From positions 1 through 63,962 of the forward strand of contig JAGOEM010000002.1 in NCBI GenBank assembly GCA_017997715.1: 63,962 bases of DNA. The letters run 5' to 3'. Shown here one piece after another: positions 43,116 through 50,981 of this stretch (positions are counted from its first letter, which is position 1; each line of letters starts with the position of its first letter). The DNA is from Ottowia sp. (lineage in GTDB: Bacteria > Pseudomonadota > Gammaproteobacteria > Burkholderiales > Burkholderiaceae_C). Under the pieces are notes generated by a model, which saw nothing but the letters and a program-made list of their open reading frames with translations, had not been told where the DNA came from and ran no database searches. The position numbers were made by a program, and so were the translations under genes.

Positions 43116-44108
43116 ATGAGCGCCCGCCGCGACGATCTGGACGCGCGCGCGGGCGCCATTCTGCTGGCCTGCTGCCTGTTCTGGGGCGTGCAGCAGGTGC
43201 TGGTCAAGGCCACGCTGCCCGAACTGGCGCCGGTGTTTCAGGCGGCGGTGCGCTTTGTGGGGGCGCTGCTGCTGCTCTGGCTGTGGTGCGCCTGGCGCGG
43301 CATTCGGCTGTTCGAACGCGATGGCAGCCTGCGGGCGGGCCTGTTGGCGGGCGCCTTGTTCGCGGGCGAATTTGCCGCCATCTACCTGGGGCTGCAGCAC
43401 ACCACCGCATCGCGGCTGACGGTGTTTTTGTATACCTCGCCGTTCTGGGTGGCGTTGATTTTGCCGCTGCTGGTGCCGGCCGAACGGCTGCGCGCCGTGC
43501 AGTGGCTTGGCTTGGCCTGCGCTTTTGCCGGCGTGGCGTTTGCGCTGCGCGATGGCTTCACCCAAGGCGGCGCGGGGCTGACCTGGCGCGGCGACCTGCT
43601 GGGCCTGGCCGGCGGTGCGCTGTGGGGGCTGACCACCATCACCATCCGTTCCACCTCGCTGGCGCGGCTGCTGCCCGAAAAGATGCTGTTCTACCAGGTG
43701 GCCGTCGCGGCCATCAGCCTGCCGCTGGTTTCACTGGCCCTGGGCGAAAGCTGGAACTGGCAATGGTCGCCCTTTGCCGCCACATCGATGCTGCTGCAAA
43801 CCGTGGTGGGCGCCTTCGTCAGTTACCTGGCGTGGATGTGGCTGCTGGCGCATTACCCCGCCACGCGGATTTCGGTGTTCGTGTTTCTGACCCCCTTGTT
43901 TGCCCTGGCGGCCGGCGCGCTGTGGCTGAAAGAGCCGGTCACCAGCGGGCTGGTGGCGGCGCTGGTGCTGGTGGCGGTGGGCATCGTGCTGGTCAACCGG
44001 CGGGCGCAGCCGGGCAAGCCGCTGGCGCAGACAGCGCGGCCGCAGCCGCAGCCGCAGCCGAAGGCGGCAGAGCCGGGCGCCCCCGTTTCAAGCGAATTCA
44101 CCTCCTGA
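43116..44108 (+). CDS. EamA/DMT-family transporter
   Basis: A 330-residue inner-membrane protein with ten hydrophobic helices in two homologous EamA repeats (starting AGAILLACCLFWGVQQVLVK and WRGDLLGLAGGALWGLTTIT). Members export amino acids, purines or other metabolites, or are of unknown cargo. GAAGGG positioned 6 bp before ATG 43116 favours this start over ATG 43110. The C-terminal tail contains a PQPQPQPK stretch and is cytosolic. It lies 33 bp after the flavin reductase gene on the same strand. Confidence 0.87.
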   Translation: MSARRDDLDARAGAILLACCLFWGVQQVLVKATLPELAPVFQAAVRFVGALLLLWLWCAWRGIRLFERDGSLRAGLLAGALFAGEFAAIYLGLQHTTASRLTVFLYTSPFWVALILPLLVPAERLRAVQWLGLACAFAGVAFALRDGFTQGGAGLTWRGDLLGLAGGALWGLTTITIRSTSLARLLPEKMLFYQVAVAAISLPLVSLALGESWNWQWSPFAATSMLLQTVVGAFVSYLAWMWLLAHYPATRISVFVFLTPLFALAAGALWLKEPVTSGLVAALVLVAVGIVLVNRRAQPGKPLAQTARPQPQPQPKAAEPGAPVSSEFTS

Positions 44109-44216
44109 CGCCCTGTGGGCAAGCGAAGTGCGCTATTGGAATAAAAGCGCCCGGGGGCGCCGGGCCAGGGTTGCCTGGCGCCACCGGGCGCATCCGCCGG
44201 GCCCCGTGTGCCGGCC

Positions 44217-44702
44217 TTAGGCGCCGGGATAGGCTTTGAACACGCTGGCGCTGCCGTCGCGCTGCACCAGCAGCACGTCGTAGGCGTCACGCCGTCCGCC
44301 GTACACCGGCCCGTCCATGCCGGGCGAACCCACGGGCATGCCGGGCACGGCCAGGCCCAGCGCCTTGGGCTTGTCGCGCAGCAGGCGCCGCACATCGGGC
44401 GCGGGCACATGGCCTTCGACCAGATACCCGCCCACCAGCGCCGTGTGGCAAGAACCATAGCGCTTGTCCAGCCCCAGCCGCGCGCGCACGGCCTGGTTGC
44501 CGCTGTCGTGCACGGTCACCTTGAAGCCGTTGGCCTGCATGTGTTCGATCCAGTCGCCGCAGCAGCCGCAGCTGGCGTCTTTCCAGACCTCCAGCGCGGT
44601 GGCTGGTGGCGCCGCCTGCACCCAGGCGGGCAGGGCGGCGGTGCCCAACAGCAGGCCCAGCTGCTGCACGGCGCGGCGGCGGTGCATGTGCGGCGCGTTC
44701 AT
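44217..44702 (-). CDS. DUF411 metal-binding protein (copper cluster)
   Basis: A 161-residue periplasmic protein. Signal peptide of MHRRRAVQQLGLLLGTAALP type, then the DUF411 domain with VWKDASCGCCGDWIEHM, YGSCHTALVGGYLVEGHVPA and LAVPGMPVGSPGMDG. The CxCC, Cys-His and Met-rich motifs suggest copper binding. Family members sit in copper-resistance clusters. The start overlaps the stop of the cupredoxin gene by 4 bp (ATGA), so the pair is translationally coupled. Confidence 0.87.
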   Translation of the reverse strand: MNAPHMHRRRAVQQLGLLLGTAALPAWVQAAPPATALEVWKDASCGCCGDWIEHMQANGFKVTVHDSGNQAVRARLGLDKRYGSCHTALVGGYLVEGHVPAPDVRRLLRDKPKALGLAVPGMPVGSPGMDGPVYGGRRDAYDVLLVQRDGSASVFKAYPGA

Positions 44703-45202
44703 CGGGCACCTCGCTGGGCAGAGCCGGCGGTAACGACGATGCTGCCCTTCATCCCGGCGTCGTAGTGGCCGGCGATCAGGCAGGCCATTTCCACCTCATC
44801 CGGCTGGGTAAAGCGCCACACGATGTCGCCCTGGGCACCGGGCGCCAGCGTCAGCTTGCCCGGCTCGTCGTGCGCCATGCCGGGCATGCGCTTCATCTCT
44901 TCGGCATGGGCGCGGTTGCTGGCTTCGCTGCCCAGCACGAATTCATGGGGCAGCTGGCCGCTGTTGCGCAGCGCAAATCGCACCGTCTCGCCTTGGCGCA
45001 CGCGGATGCGATCCGGTACCAGGCGGAAGCTGTCGGTCAGCTCCACCGCGATGGTGCGGCTGACCTGGGCCGCCTTGCCCGGCGCGCCCGTGGGCGCTGC
45101 CGCGTGCCCGCCCGGGTGGTCGCCACTGGCGTGGGCGGGGCTGAGTGCCAGCAACAGCGCTGCGGCGGCCGCAGCGGCGAAAGGTGTGTTGAAAATCTTC
45201 AT
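44699..45202 (-). CDS. Periplasmic cupredoxin-family copper protein
   Basis: A 167-residue secreted blue-copper-like protein. Signal peptide MKIFNTPFAAAAAAALLLAL through SPAHA, a short HPGGHAA metal-rich linker, then a cupredoxin domain with type 1-like ligands: His in QLPHEFVLG and Cys/His/Met in EMACLIAGHYDAGMKGSI. A MKRMPGMAHDEP loop adds Met/His residues. Likely a copper carrier or tolerance protein. A longer frame to 45463 lacks a signal and is rejected. Confidence 0.87.
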   Translation of the reverse strand: MKIFNTPFAAAAAAALLLALSPAHASGDHPGGHAAAPTGAPGKAAQVSRTIAVELTDSFRLVPDRIRVRQGETVRFALRNSGQLPHEFVLGSEASNRAHAEEMKRMPGMAHDEPGKLTLAPGAQGDIVWRFTQPDEVEMACLIAGHYDAGMKGSIVVTAGSAQRGAR

Positions 45203-45395
45203 GTCGAAATCTCTTGGAATGATCAAAAAAAAGTGGGGCGCAAACCGGCGACGCAGTGCGCGCAGGCGGCCAGCGCAAACCGCTGGCAGAGGCCCATGCG
45301 CGCAGCGCCGGGCGGTGCGCCACGCCGTGGGTAGACGCAGACGCGCGCGAAGCCGCCGTGGGCACGGCCGCGGGCGGCGCGGTGCCTTGGGGCGA

Positions 45396-45842
45396 TCAGG
45401 TTCGGGGTGGTTTGTCTTGCACGGCCAGCAGGGCCGAGCGGTAGTGCTGCGCAGGCGGCACACCCAGGCCGGCGCTGCCCGTGGGCGCCAGGCTCAAGCC
45501 AGGCAGCGAGGCCATGATGGCGGCCGCCCCGCAGCAGGGCGGTGGCGCCTTGTCGGCCATGCTGTGCGCGCCGCTGTCGGCACCATGATGGGCGGCAGGG
45601 GCTGCGACTGGCGCCAGTGCGGTGCCTGGCGTGTCTGACGGGTTAGCCAGCGGCGCGCCATCGGCGTGCGGTGCGGTGGGCTGGGCCGTGGCGGGGTGGG
45701 CGTGCATGCCTGGGTCGGCCTGCGCGGCGACGTGCGCATCGGGCAGGCAGCAGGCCATCAGGCCCAGCGCCGCCCAGCCGCGCAAGGGCAGCGCGGCCAG
45801 CAGCAACGCAAGCAGGCAGCAACGCCAACGTAAGCTCGTCAT
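45396..45842 (-). CDS. Cys/His-rich secreted protein of copper cluster
   Basis: A 148-residue protein with a signal peptide (MTSLRWRCCLLALLLAALPL) and a mature part rich in His, Met, Ala and paired Cys (MACCLPDAHVAA, HSMADKAPPPCCGAAAIM). No solid family assignment. It resembles DUF2946-like small copper-associated proteins. Location directly upstream of the cupredoxin and DUF411 genes on the same strand, with a 193-bp gap, supports a metal-related role. TATAAC upstream (about 45850-45860) may be its -10 box. Confidence 0.6.
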   Translation of the reverse strand: MTSLRWRCCLLALLLAALPLRGWAALGLMACCLPDAHVAAQADPGMHAHPATAQPTAPHADGAPLANPSDTPGTALAPVAAPAAHHGADSGAHSMADKAPPPCCGAAAIMASLPGLSLAPTGSAGLGVPPAQHYRSALLAVQDKPPRT

Positions 45843-45965
45843 GACGGGATTGTTATAGCACGCACACCGGTACCCGCGCCTTGCTTGGAAAACCGCCTTG
45901 CCGGCACAATCTAGCAAGGCTGTGGCGTCGTGCACCGGTCGCCATGACGCCAGAAAGACCCCCGC

Positions 45966-46961
45966 ATGCAATTCAAGGACTACTACCAGCTTCTGGGCGT
46001 CGACAAGTCGGCCAGCCAGGACGACATCAAAAAGGCCTACCGCAAGCTGGCCCGCAAATACCACCCCGACGTCAGCAAGGAAGCCGACGCGGCCCAGCGC
46101 ATGGCCGAGGTGAATGAGGCCAACGCCGTCTTGTCCGACCCCGAAAAGCGATCCGCCTACGACACCGTGGGCGCGCAGGCCTGGGCGGCGGGTGCGCGTT
46201 CGGGCGACGACGTGCGCCCGCCACCGGGCTGGAACAGCGGCTACACCGATGGCGCTGGCGGCCGTGGCGGCGCAGAGGGCTTTCGCCAGCATTTCGGCGG
46301 CGGCGACGAGGGCGACTACAGCGAATTTTTCGAGCAGATGTTTGGCCGCGCCCACGCAGGCGGCGCCGGCCGGCGGCGCGGCGCACAGGCGCAGATGCGC
46401 GGCGAAGACCGCCACGCGCGGATCGAGCTGGACCTGGCCGACACCTACAACGGCGCGGAACGCCAGATCAACCTGCGCGGCGCCCAGCAGGACCCCAGCG
46501 GCAACGCGGCGCCGCAAGACCGCACCTTGCAGGTCAAGATTCCGAAGGGCGTGAAGGAAGGGCAGATGATCCGCCTGGCTGGCCACGGCGGCGCGGGCTA
46601 CAACGGCGGCCCGGCAGGCGATTTGATGCTGGAAGTGCGCTTTCGCGCCGACCCGCGCTACCGCATCGACGGGCGTGACGTGACCCAGCGCGTGCGCATC
46701 AGCCCCTGGGAAGCGGCCCTGGGCGGCGGCGTGGAAGTGAGCACGCCCGACGGCGCCATGGTCGAGGTGACGGTGCCCGCCGGTTCCGGCAGCGGGCGCA
46801 AGCTGCGCCTGAAAGCGCGCGGCATTCCTTCCACCACCGCGCCGGGCGATCTGTACCTGGAGCTGGAAATTGCCGTGCCCGGCGCCGTCACCGAAGCGCA
46901 AAAGGCCGCCTGGGCCGCGCTGCAGGGCGCCTACCCGGGGTTCGACCCCCGCAGCGCCTGA
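45966..46961 (+). CDS. cbpA: Curved DNA-binding protein/DnaJ-class co-chaperone CbpA
   Basis: A 331-residue J-domain protein. J domain at 1-70 with the HPD motif (KYHPDVSK), a G/F-rich linker at about 80-115 ([20 protein letters not shown]), then two C-terminal beta-sandwich domains ([39 protein letters not shown]). No zinc-finger domain is present, so it is CbpA rather than DnaJ. It stimulates DnaK. E. coli CbpA also binds curved DNA. The modulator gene cbpM follows after 33 bp. Confidence 0.92.
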   Translation: MQFKDYYQLLGVDKSASQDDIKKAYRKLARKYHPDVSKEADAAQRMAEVNEANAVLSDPEKRSAYDTVGAQAWAAGARSGDDVRPPPGWNSGYTDGAGGRGGAEGFRQHFGGGDEGDYSEFFEQMFGRAHAGGAGRRRGAQAQMRGEDRHARIELDLADTYNGAERQINLRGAQQDPSGNAAPQDRTLQVKIPKGVKEGQMIRLAGHGGAGYNGGPAGDLMLEVRFRADPRYRIDGRDVTQRVRISPWEAALGGGVEVSTPDGAMVEVTVPAGSGSGRKLRLKARGIPSTTAPGDLYLELEIAVPGAVTEAQKAAWAALQGAYPGFDPRSA

Positions 46962-46994
46962 AGCCAACCCGGCAGAACACGGAGACCCCTGACC

Positions 46995-47312
46995 ATGGCA
47001 CCGACCCCCATCGCGATTCCCGCCGAACTGGTTGAACTGCTGGACGACGCCGCGCTCAGCCTGCACGAGCTGGCGCACAGCTGCCACATGAGCCCCGACT
47101 GGGTGCTCACGCGCGTCGAATCCGGCGTGCTGCTGCCCGACAGCGGCCACGGCGCCACCGAATGGCGCTTTGCCAGTACCACCCTGGTGCGCGCGCGCCG
47201 CCTGGCGGGGCTGGAACAGACGTTTGAAGCCGATCCCCAGTTGGCCGCACTGACGGTGGACCTGATGGAAGAAGTGGCCGCGCTGCGCGGGCGGCTGCAC
47301 GCGTTGAACTGA
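46995..47312 (+). CDS. cbpM: Chaperone modulator CbpM
   Basis: A 105-residue partner that inhibits the J domain of CbpA. N-terminal MerR-like helix-turn-helix (LSLHELAHSCHMSPDWVLTR), a wing-like FASTTLVRARRLAGLEQTF and a C-terminal coiled helix LTVDLMEEVAALRGRLHALN. The GGAGA ribosome site is 9 bp from the ATG. Adjacent to cbpA in the standard order. Confidence 0.86.
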   Translation: MAPTPIAIPAELVELLDDAALSLHELAHSCHMSPDWVLTRVESGVLLPDSGHGATEWRFASTTLVRARRLAGLEQTFEADPQLAALTVDLMEEVAALRGRLHALN

Positions 47313-47525
47313 GGGCGATTTCGCATTCGCGCCCAGCAGGCGGCTTGGGGCAATGCGGAAGCCCTCTGCGCGCGCTGTATCTGGCTGACGGCGGACGGTC
47401 TGCGGTGTTGCAGATCCTCGCGGCAGCACGGGCCATCGGCTGCGGTTTGTACCTTGCCGCCGCTTCGCACGCAGGGCGCGCCGCTTCGCTAGGGCCGATG
47501 CAGCATCACCCAGCCTGTCTTGAGC

Positions 47526-47582
47526 ACAAAAAACACTGCCCGCGCCGGATATGCCGGCGCGGGCAGCTATGTTTTCAGGAGC
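47526..47582 (-). terminator. Terminator built from a dispersed-repeat copy (copy 15)
   Basis: CTGCCCGCGCCGG, 5-nt loop, CCGGCGCGGGCAG: a perfect 13-bp stem preceded by the repeat head AACATAGCTG and followed by TTTTTT on the minus strand. It lies 22 bp after the stop of the glycine-zipper gene. The head AGCTATGTTTTCAGGAG (plus strand) is identical over 17 nt to copy 12. Confidence 0.85.
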
Positions 47583-47603
47583 GTTGGGTAACGCTGTTCG
47601 GCC

Positions 47604-48476
47604 TCAGAAGCCGACGCCAATGCCCGCGTGGCTGTGCCGCCCGATGCGCCCGCCGATCGACAGGTTGACCCCCACCGGCGCCACGTAGCGCGGCGCGGGT
47701 CGCACATACACCGGCGCCGGGTACGCCTGGTAGACCGGCTGGGCGTAGGGATAGGCCTGCTGTGGATAAACCTGTGGGTAGCCCTGGGGATAAGGGGCCT
47801 GGTACACCGGCTGTGGCGGATACGGGTAGCCATTGCCGTACACCGCAGGCGGCGCGTCGCCACCCGCCGGGTAAGACGAATAGGCCGGCGGCACCGGGTA
47901 CGCCGTCACCGGCGCGGGCTGCACCGGGTAGGTCTGCACGTTGTCGTCGTAGCCGTTGTTGTAGCCATTGTTGTTGTAGCCATTGTTGTTGTAGCCATAG
48001 CCCTGCTGCTGGCCGTAATAGCCGTCGGGCGATGGCACCTGCAGCCATTGGCCAGGCGCCTGCGCCGTGCGCGTCTGGTACTGGCGGCCGTTGTATTCGT
48101 AGGTGACGTCGTAGCCCGTCACGCGCTGGCTGTAGCGCGTGCTGCAGCCGCCGTAACCGTTGTTGTAGGCCTCGGCCGTGTTGCCCAGCACCGCGCCACC
48201 CAGCGCGCCCAGAATGGCGCCGGCAATGTGGCCGCTGCCCTTGCCGATCTGGCTGCCGATCAGCCCGCCGGAGACCGCGCCCACTGCAGCGCCCACGCCG
48301 CTGGGCTGGTTGCCGTAACGGCCGCATTCCTGCACCGGCACCTGTTCCACCACCGGCTGGGCGCCCAGCACGCGGGCATTGACCATCGATTGCGCGTGGG
48401 CGCCGACAGCGGCCACGCCCAGCGCAGCCAGCACGGCCAGGCGAAGAGGGGTCACGATGGACTTCAAGCTTTTCAT
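47604..48476 (-). CDS. Secreted glycine-zipper 2TM domain protein with Tyr/Pro/Asn-rich tail
   Basis: A 290-residue envelope protein. Signal peptide MKSLKSIVTPLRLAVLAALG through AHAQ. A glycine-zipper domain (GAAVGAVSGGLIGSQIGKGS and GAILGALGGAVLGNTAEAYN) is followed by SlyB/UmoB-like CSTRYSQRVTGYDVTYEYNG. The second half is low-complexity: NNNGY repeats then PYPPQPVYQAPYPQGYPQ-type repeats, ending NLSIGGRIGRHSHAGIGVGF. Likely outer-membrane associated. GAGGAT precedes the ATG by 6 bp. Confidence 0.82.
   Translation of the reverse strand: MKSLKSIVTPLRLAVLAALGVAAVGAHAQSMVNARVLGAQPVVEQVPVQECGRYGNQPSGVGAAVGAVSGGLIGSQIGKGSGHIAGAILGALGGAVLGNTAEAYNNGYGGCSTRYSQRVTGYDVTYEYNGRQYQTRTAQAPGQWLQVPSPDGYYGQQQGYGYNNNGYNNNGYNNGYDDNVQTYPVQPAPVTAYPVPPAYSSYPAGGDAPPAVYGNGYPYPPQPVYQAPYPQGYPQVYPQQAYPYAQPVYQAYPAPVYVRPAPRYVAPVGVNLSIGGRIGRHSHAGIGVGF
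47961..47998 (+). repeat. In-frame 15-bp tandem repeat in glycine-zipper gene
   Basis: Two exact units of GTAGCCATTGTTGTT and a partial third. Each unit encodes five residues (NNNGY on the coding strand), so copy-number change would not shift the frame. Confidence 0.75.
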
Positions 48477-48757
48477 GATGTGATCCTCAATAAGAAGATT
48501 CGGCCCCCATTTTGGGCCGGTTCCTTCTGAAAACGTGTCAGCTTCCCCCCGCGACGACCGACTTTACACCCCAGTAACCAAGTGGCGCCGGGGTGTGGAC
48601 TGTGCACGGAAGTGCTTCCAAAATGTGAGCTGTTGTCGCATATAGGACGGGCGCCAAAGGCCGGTTTGACACCATTTCCAAGCAAGGCCGCACCCGCCGC
48701 CATGCCAGTCCTGCCAACCTGGGCCTTGGCATCAGCCCGCGCCGTGCGGCCCAGCGA

Positions 48758-49324
48758 TCAACCGCCTGCCCCGGCTGGGCCTGGATTTGGCGCGGGCAGC
48801 CACGCGTTGGCCTTGCTGCCCGGTGGGTAGTAGTTGCCACCGGGGATGGTCTGCAGCTCGGTCAGGCCGCCCCAGGGCGGGCGCACGTACACGCTGCCGT
48901 TGCCGGGCGTGTCTTCGTGGCGCGAGTTGCCGTGCACGGGTGACAGCGGCTCGGCACCGGCGGCCACCAGGCGATTCAGGCAGCCCTGGATGTCGTCGCA
49001 GTAGAACGACAGGTGGTTCCAGCCGACATCGGCCAGGCCCAGCGGCCCGTGGCGCTGCGGCGTTTGGATCTCGAACAGCTCGATGTTGGGCCCGCTGCCG
49101 ATGCGCATGAGCCGCTGGCGCACGATGCGGGCGCCAACGGGCAGGCCCAGCTGCCGTTCGACCTCTGGGCCTTCGCGCGGCGCGTCGTCGCGCGTCAGGC
49201 CGTCGTAGCACCACGCCGCGCCCAGGCCGTGGGCCAGAAACTGGCTGGCCTGGTCCAGATCGGGCACCGTGAGGCCAATGTGGTTGATGCCGCGGGGCAG
49301 TTCGCCGAAGCGGTCGTGTGGCAT
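48758..49324 (-). CDS. VOC-superfamily dioxygenase/lyase-like protein
   Basis: A 188-residue protein with two VOC modules: GINHIGLTVPDLDQASQFLA ... IELFEIQTPQ, and VGWNHLSFYCDDIQGCLNRL ... ELQTIPGG. The His in GINHIGL, the Glu in IELFE, and His in WNHLSFY fit the metal-binding set of extradiol dioxygenase or glyoxalase-like enzymes. The substrate is unknown. The ATG at 49324 has an AGGAA ribosome site 7 bp upstream. Confidence 0.82.
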   Translation of the reverse strand: MPHDRFGELPRGINHIGLTVPDLDQASQFLAHGLGAAWCYDGLTRDDAPREGPEVERQLGLPVGARIVRQRLMRIGSGPNIELFEIQTPQRHGPLGLADVGWNHLSFYCDDIQGCLNRLVAAGAEPLSPVHGNSRHEDTPGNGSVYVRPPWGGLTELQTIPGGNYYPPGSKANAWLPAPNPGPAGAGG

Positions 49325-49418
49325 GGGTGGGTTCCTTTTTGCTGCGAGGTGGCGAAGGTGCAAGGCGGTGGTGGCGGCCGCCCGAACCACGGTGGATGAA
49401 GCACCGCCCCAAAGTTAG

Positions 49419-50611
49419 GGATGGTCTGCACAACTCACCGCGAGACGTAGTACAGCGAGCAGCTGTCGCGCGATGCCCGGTTTCGGTGGCACGAGCCATT
49501 CGCGCCCGTGTTTCCGACGCGTTTGTCTGGCGGTTTCGCCTCTCCCAGGATGTTTTCCCGGATTCCGGGCGCACGCATCCTCATGGCCGCGTCGCCGCCA
49601 TCAACTTGCCGCGCACCATCCACAGGTTCGACAGCGCAAACAGCGTCGTGAGTTGGACCGTGTTCTTCTTGAGCCCCCGGTAGCGCACCTTCACAAAGCC
49701 GAACTGGCGCTTGATCACCCGAAACGGGTGCTCCACCTTGGCGCGGATGCTGGCCTTGAGGTATTCGACTTGGTTGACCAACACGTGCATCGGGTTGGCC
49801 TTGTCAAGCTTCTTGCGCTGGCCCGGGCGCATGGCGATGCGCCAGGTGACGCTGTCCTTGGCATCCGGGCGTTTGTCCACGCCCTGGTAGCCCGCATCGC
49901 CGAAGGCCACCGTCTCCTGACCGTGCAACAGACTGTTGCCCTCGGTCACGTCGTTCACGTTGGCGCCCGTGCCTCGCACGGTGTGCACCAGCCCGGAGTC
50001 GGCATCGGCGCCGATATGGGCCTTCATGCCGAAGTGCCACTGATTGCCCTTCTGCGCCGAATGCATCTCGGGGTCGCGCGCCTTGTCTTTGTTCTTGGTG
50101 GAACTGGGCGCCGCAATCAGGGTGGCATCGACCACGGTGCCGACCTTGAGCAGCAAACCGCGCTGGGTGAGCAGGTCGTTGACGGTGGCCAGGATTTGCC
50201 CGGCCAGCTTGTGTTCTTCCAACCGGTGGCGAAAACGCAGGATGGTGCTCTCGTCGGGCAGGCGATCGAACTCGTTCAGTTGGACAAACTCGCGGTAGAT
50301 CGGGGTGTCGAAGAAGGCTTCTTTTATGCCAGGGTCCGACAGGCTGAACCATTGCTGCAGGAAGTGGGTGCGCAGCATGGTGCCCAACGGGAACGGCGGG
50401 CGGCCGGTGCGGCCTTCAGGGTAGTACGGGGCGATGAGGTCGACCAATGCAGTCCAGGGGACGACTTGCTCCATCTGGGCGAGGAACTCGCGCTTGCGGG
50501 TCTTCTTGATCGTCAGCTCAAGGCCCAGGCTGGTTTGTTTCATGGCAAAGACGCTCGCAATTCATGTGCCGTCAGGCATGCACGATGGGGACGCGGTTAT
50601 GCAGAGTGTCC
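49419..50611 (-). mobile_element. Complete IS5-family insertion sequence, 1193 bp
   Basis: Terminal inverted repeats GGATGGTCTGCACAAC (left) and GGACACTCTGCATAAC (right, complement) match at 12 of 16 positions. The element is flanked on both sides by the direct repeat TTAG (49415-49418 and 50612-50615), the target duplication expected of IS5 elements. One full transposase gene lies inside. The intact ends and target duplication suggest a recent insertion in intergenic DNA. Confidence 0.92.
49581..50543 (-). CDS. IS5-family transposase
   Basis: A 320-residue DDE transposase with an N-terminal DUF772-type domain (PPFPLGTMLRTHFLQQWFSL) and the DDE catalytic residues: D in VVDATLIAAP, D in AFGDAGYQGVDKR, and E in RAKVEHPFRVIKRQFG. 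The frame is uninterrupted. It ends 163 bp inside the left end of the element. The start ATG is 68 bp inside the right end. Confidence 0.94.
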   Translation of the reverse strand: MKQTSLGLELTIKKTRKREFLAQMEQVVPWTALVDLIAPYYPEGRTGRPPFPLGTMLRTHFLQQWFSLSDPGIKEAFFDTPIYREFVQLNEFDRLPDESTILRFRHRLEEHKLAGQILATVNDLLTQRGLLLKVGTVVDATLIAAPSSTKNKDKARDPEMHSAQKGNQWHFGMKAHIGADADSGLVHTVRGTGANVNDVTEGNSLLHGQETVAFGDAGYQGVDKRPDAKDSVTWRIAMRPGQRKKLDKANPMHVLVNQVEYLKASIRAKVEHPFRVIKRQFGFVKVRYRGLKKNTVQLTTLFALSNLWMVRGKLMAATRP

Positions 50612-50862
50612 TTAGCTGACCACGCCGCGCCAGGCTGTCGGCGCAAGCCTGCGCCGGGTGCCGGCCAGGCGCTGGGATTGGCGTGCGGATGGGCGTGCGG
50701 ATGGCCGGCCTGAGGCGCTGCGCCGTGCTGAAGCGGCTGCGGTTCACCGGGGTGCCGAACTGCCGATGAGGGGCACATCCCGTGATGCACAGGCCTGCGC
50801 GAATTGGCAGCTAACGGCTGGCTTGTGCCCCGCTTTCGCCAACGTCGAGATATTCAAAGTTT

Positions 50863-50909
50863 GTAGCGCCCCACGCCCACTGGGCGAGCGCAAAAGTCCA
50901 ATTTGGCAT
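50863..50909 (-). repeat. Dispersed repeat, copy 16
   Basis: On the minus strand: GACTTTTGCGCTCGCCC, loop, then GTGGGGCGCTACAAACTTTG. The A/T-rich head is degraded but the core and GCTACA tail are clear. Confidence 0.65.
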
Positions 50910-50910
50910 T

Positions 50911-50940
50911 AAAAAAGCCGACCCCAAGGGATCGGCCTTT
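50911..50940 (-). terminator. Intrinsic terminator of the siderophore-receptor gene
   Basis: On the minus strand: GCCGATCCC, 2-nt loop, GGGGTCGGC, then six T (one mismatch in the stem), 41 bp after the receptor stop. Confidence 0.85.
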
Positions 50941-50981
50941 CTGCTGTGCGGCCGCGCCTTTCGGCGGTGGCGCGCTTGGCG

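Larger units (their letters stand above)
50616..50981. other. Intergenic stretch right of the insertion sequence
   Basis: About 365 bp with no gene recognised. It contains tandem GGATGGGCGTGC/GGATGGCC-like units near 50685-50710, repeat copy 16 and the receptor terminator. Confidence 0.5.

Noticed and set aside
42360..43565. N-terminal extension of the alpha/beta-hydrolase frame
   Set aside because: Extension lies antisense to the flavin reductase gene and consists of Arg/His/Gln-rich text; the fold begins at ATG 42359.
45843..45965. Possible CueR-type operator before the copper cluster
   Set aside because: CCTTGC-like half-sites occur here (CTTGCTTGG, GCCTTGCC) but as direct rather than inverted repeats, so the expected dyad is missing.
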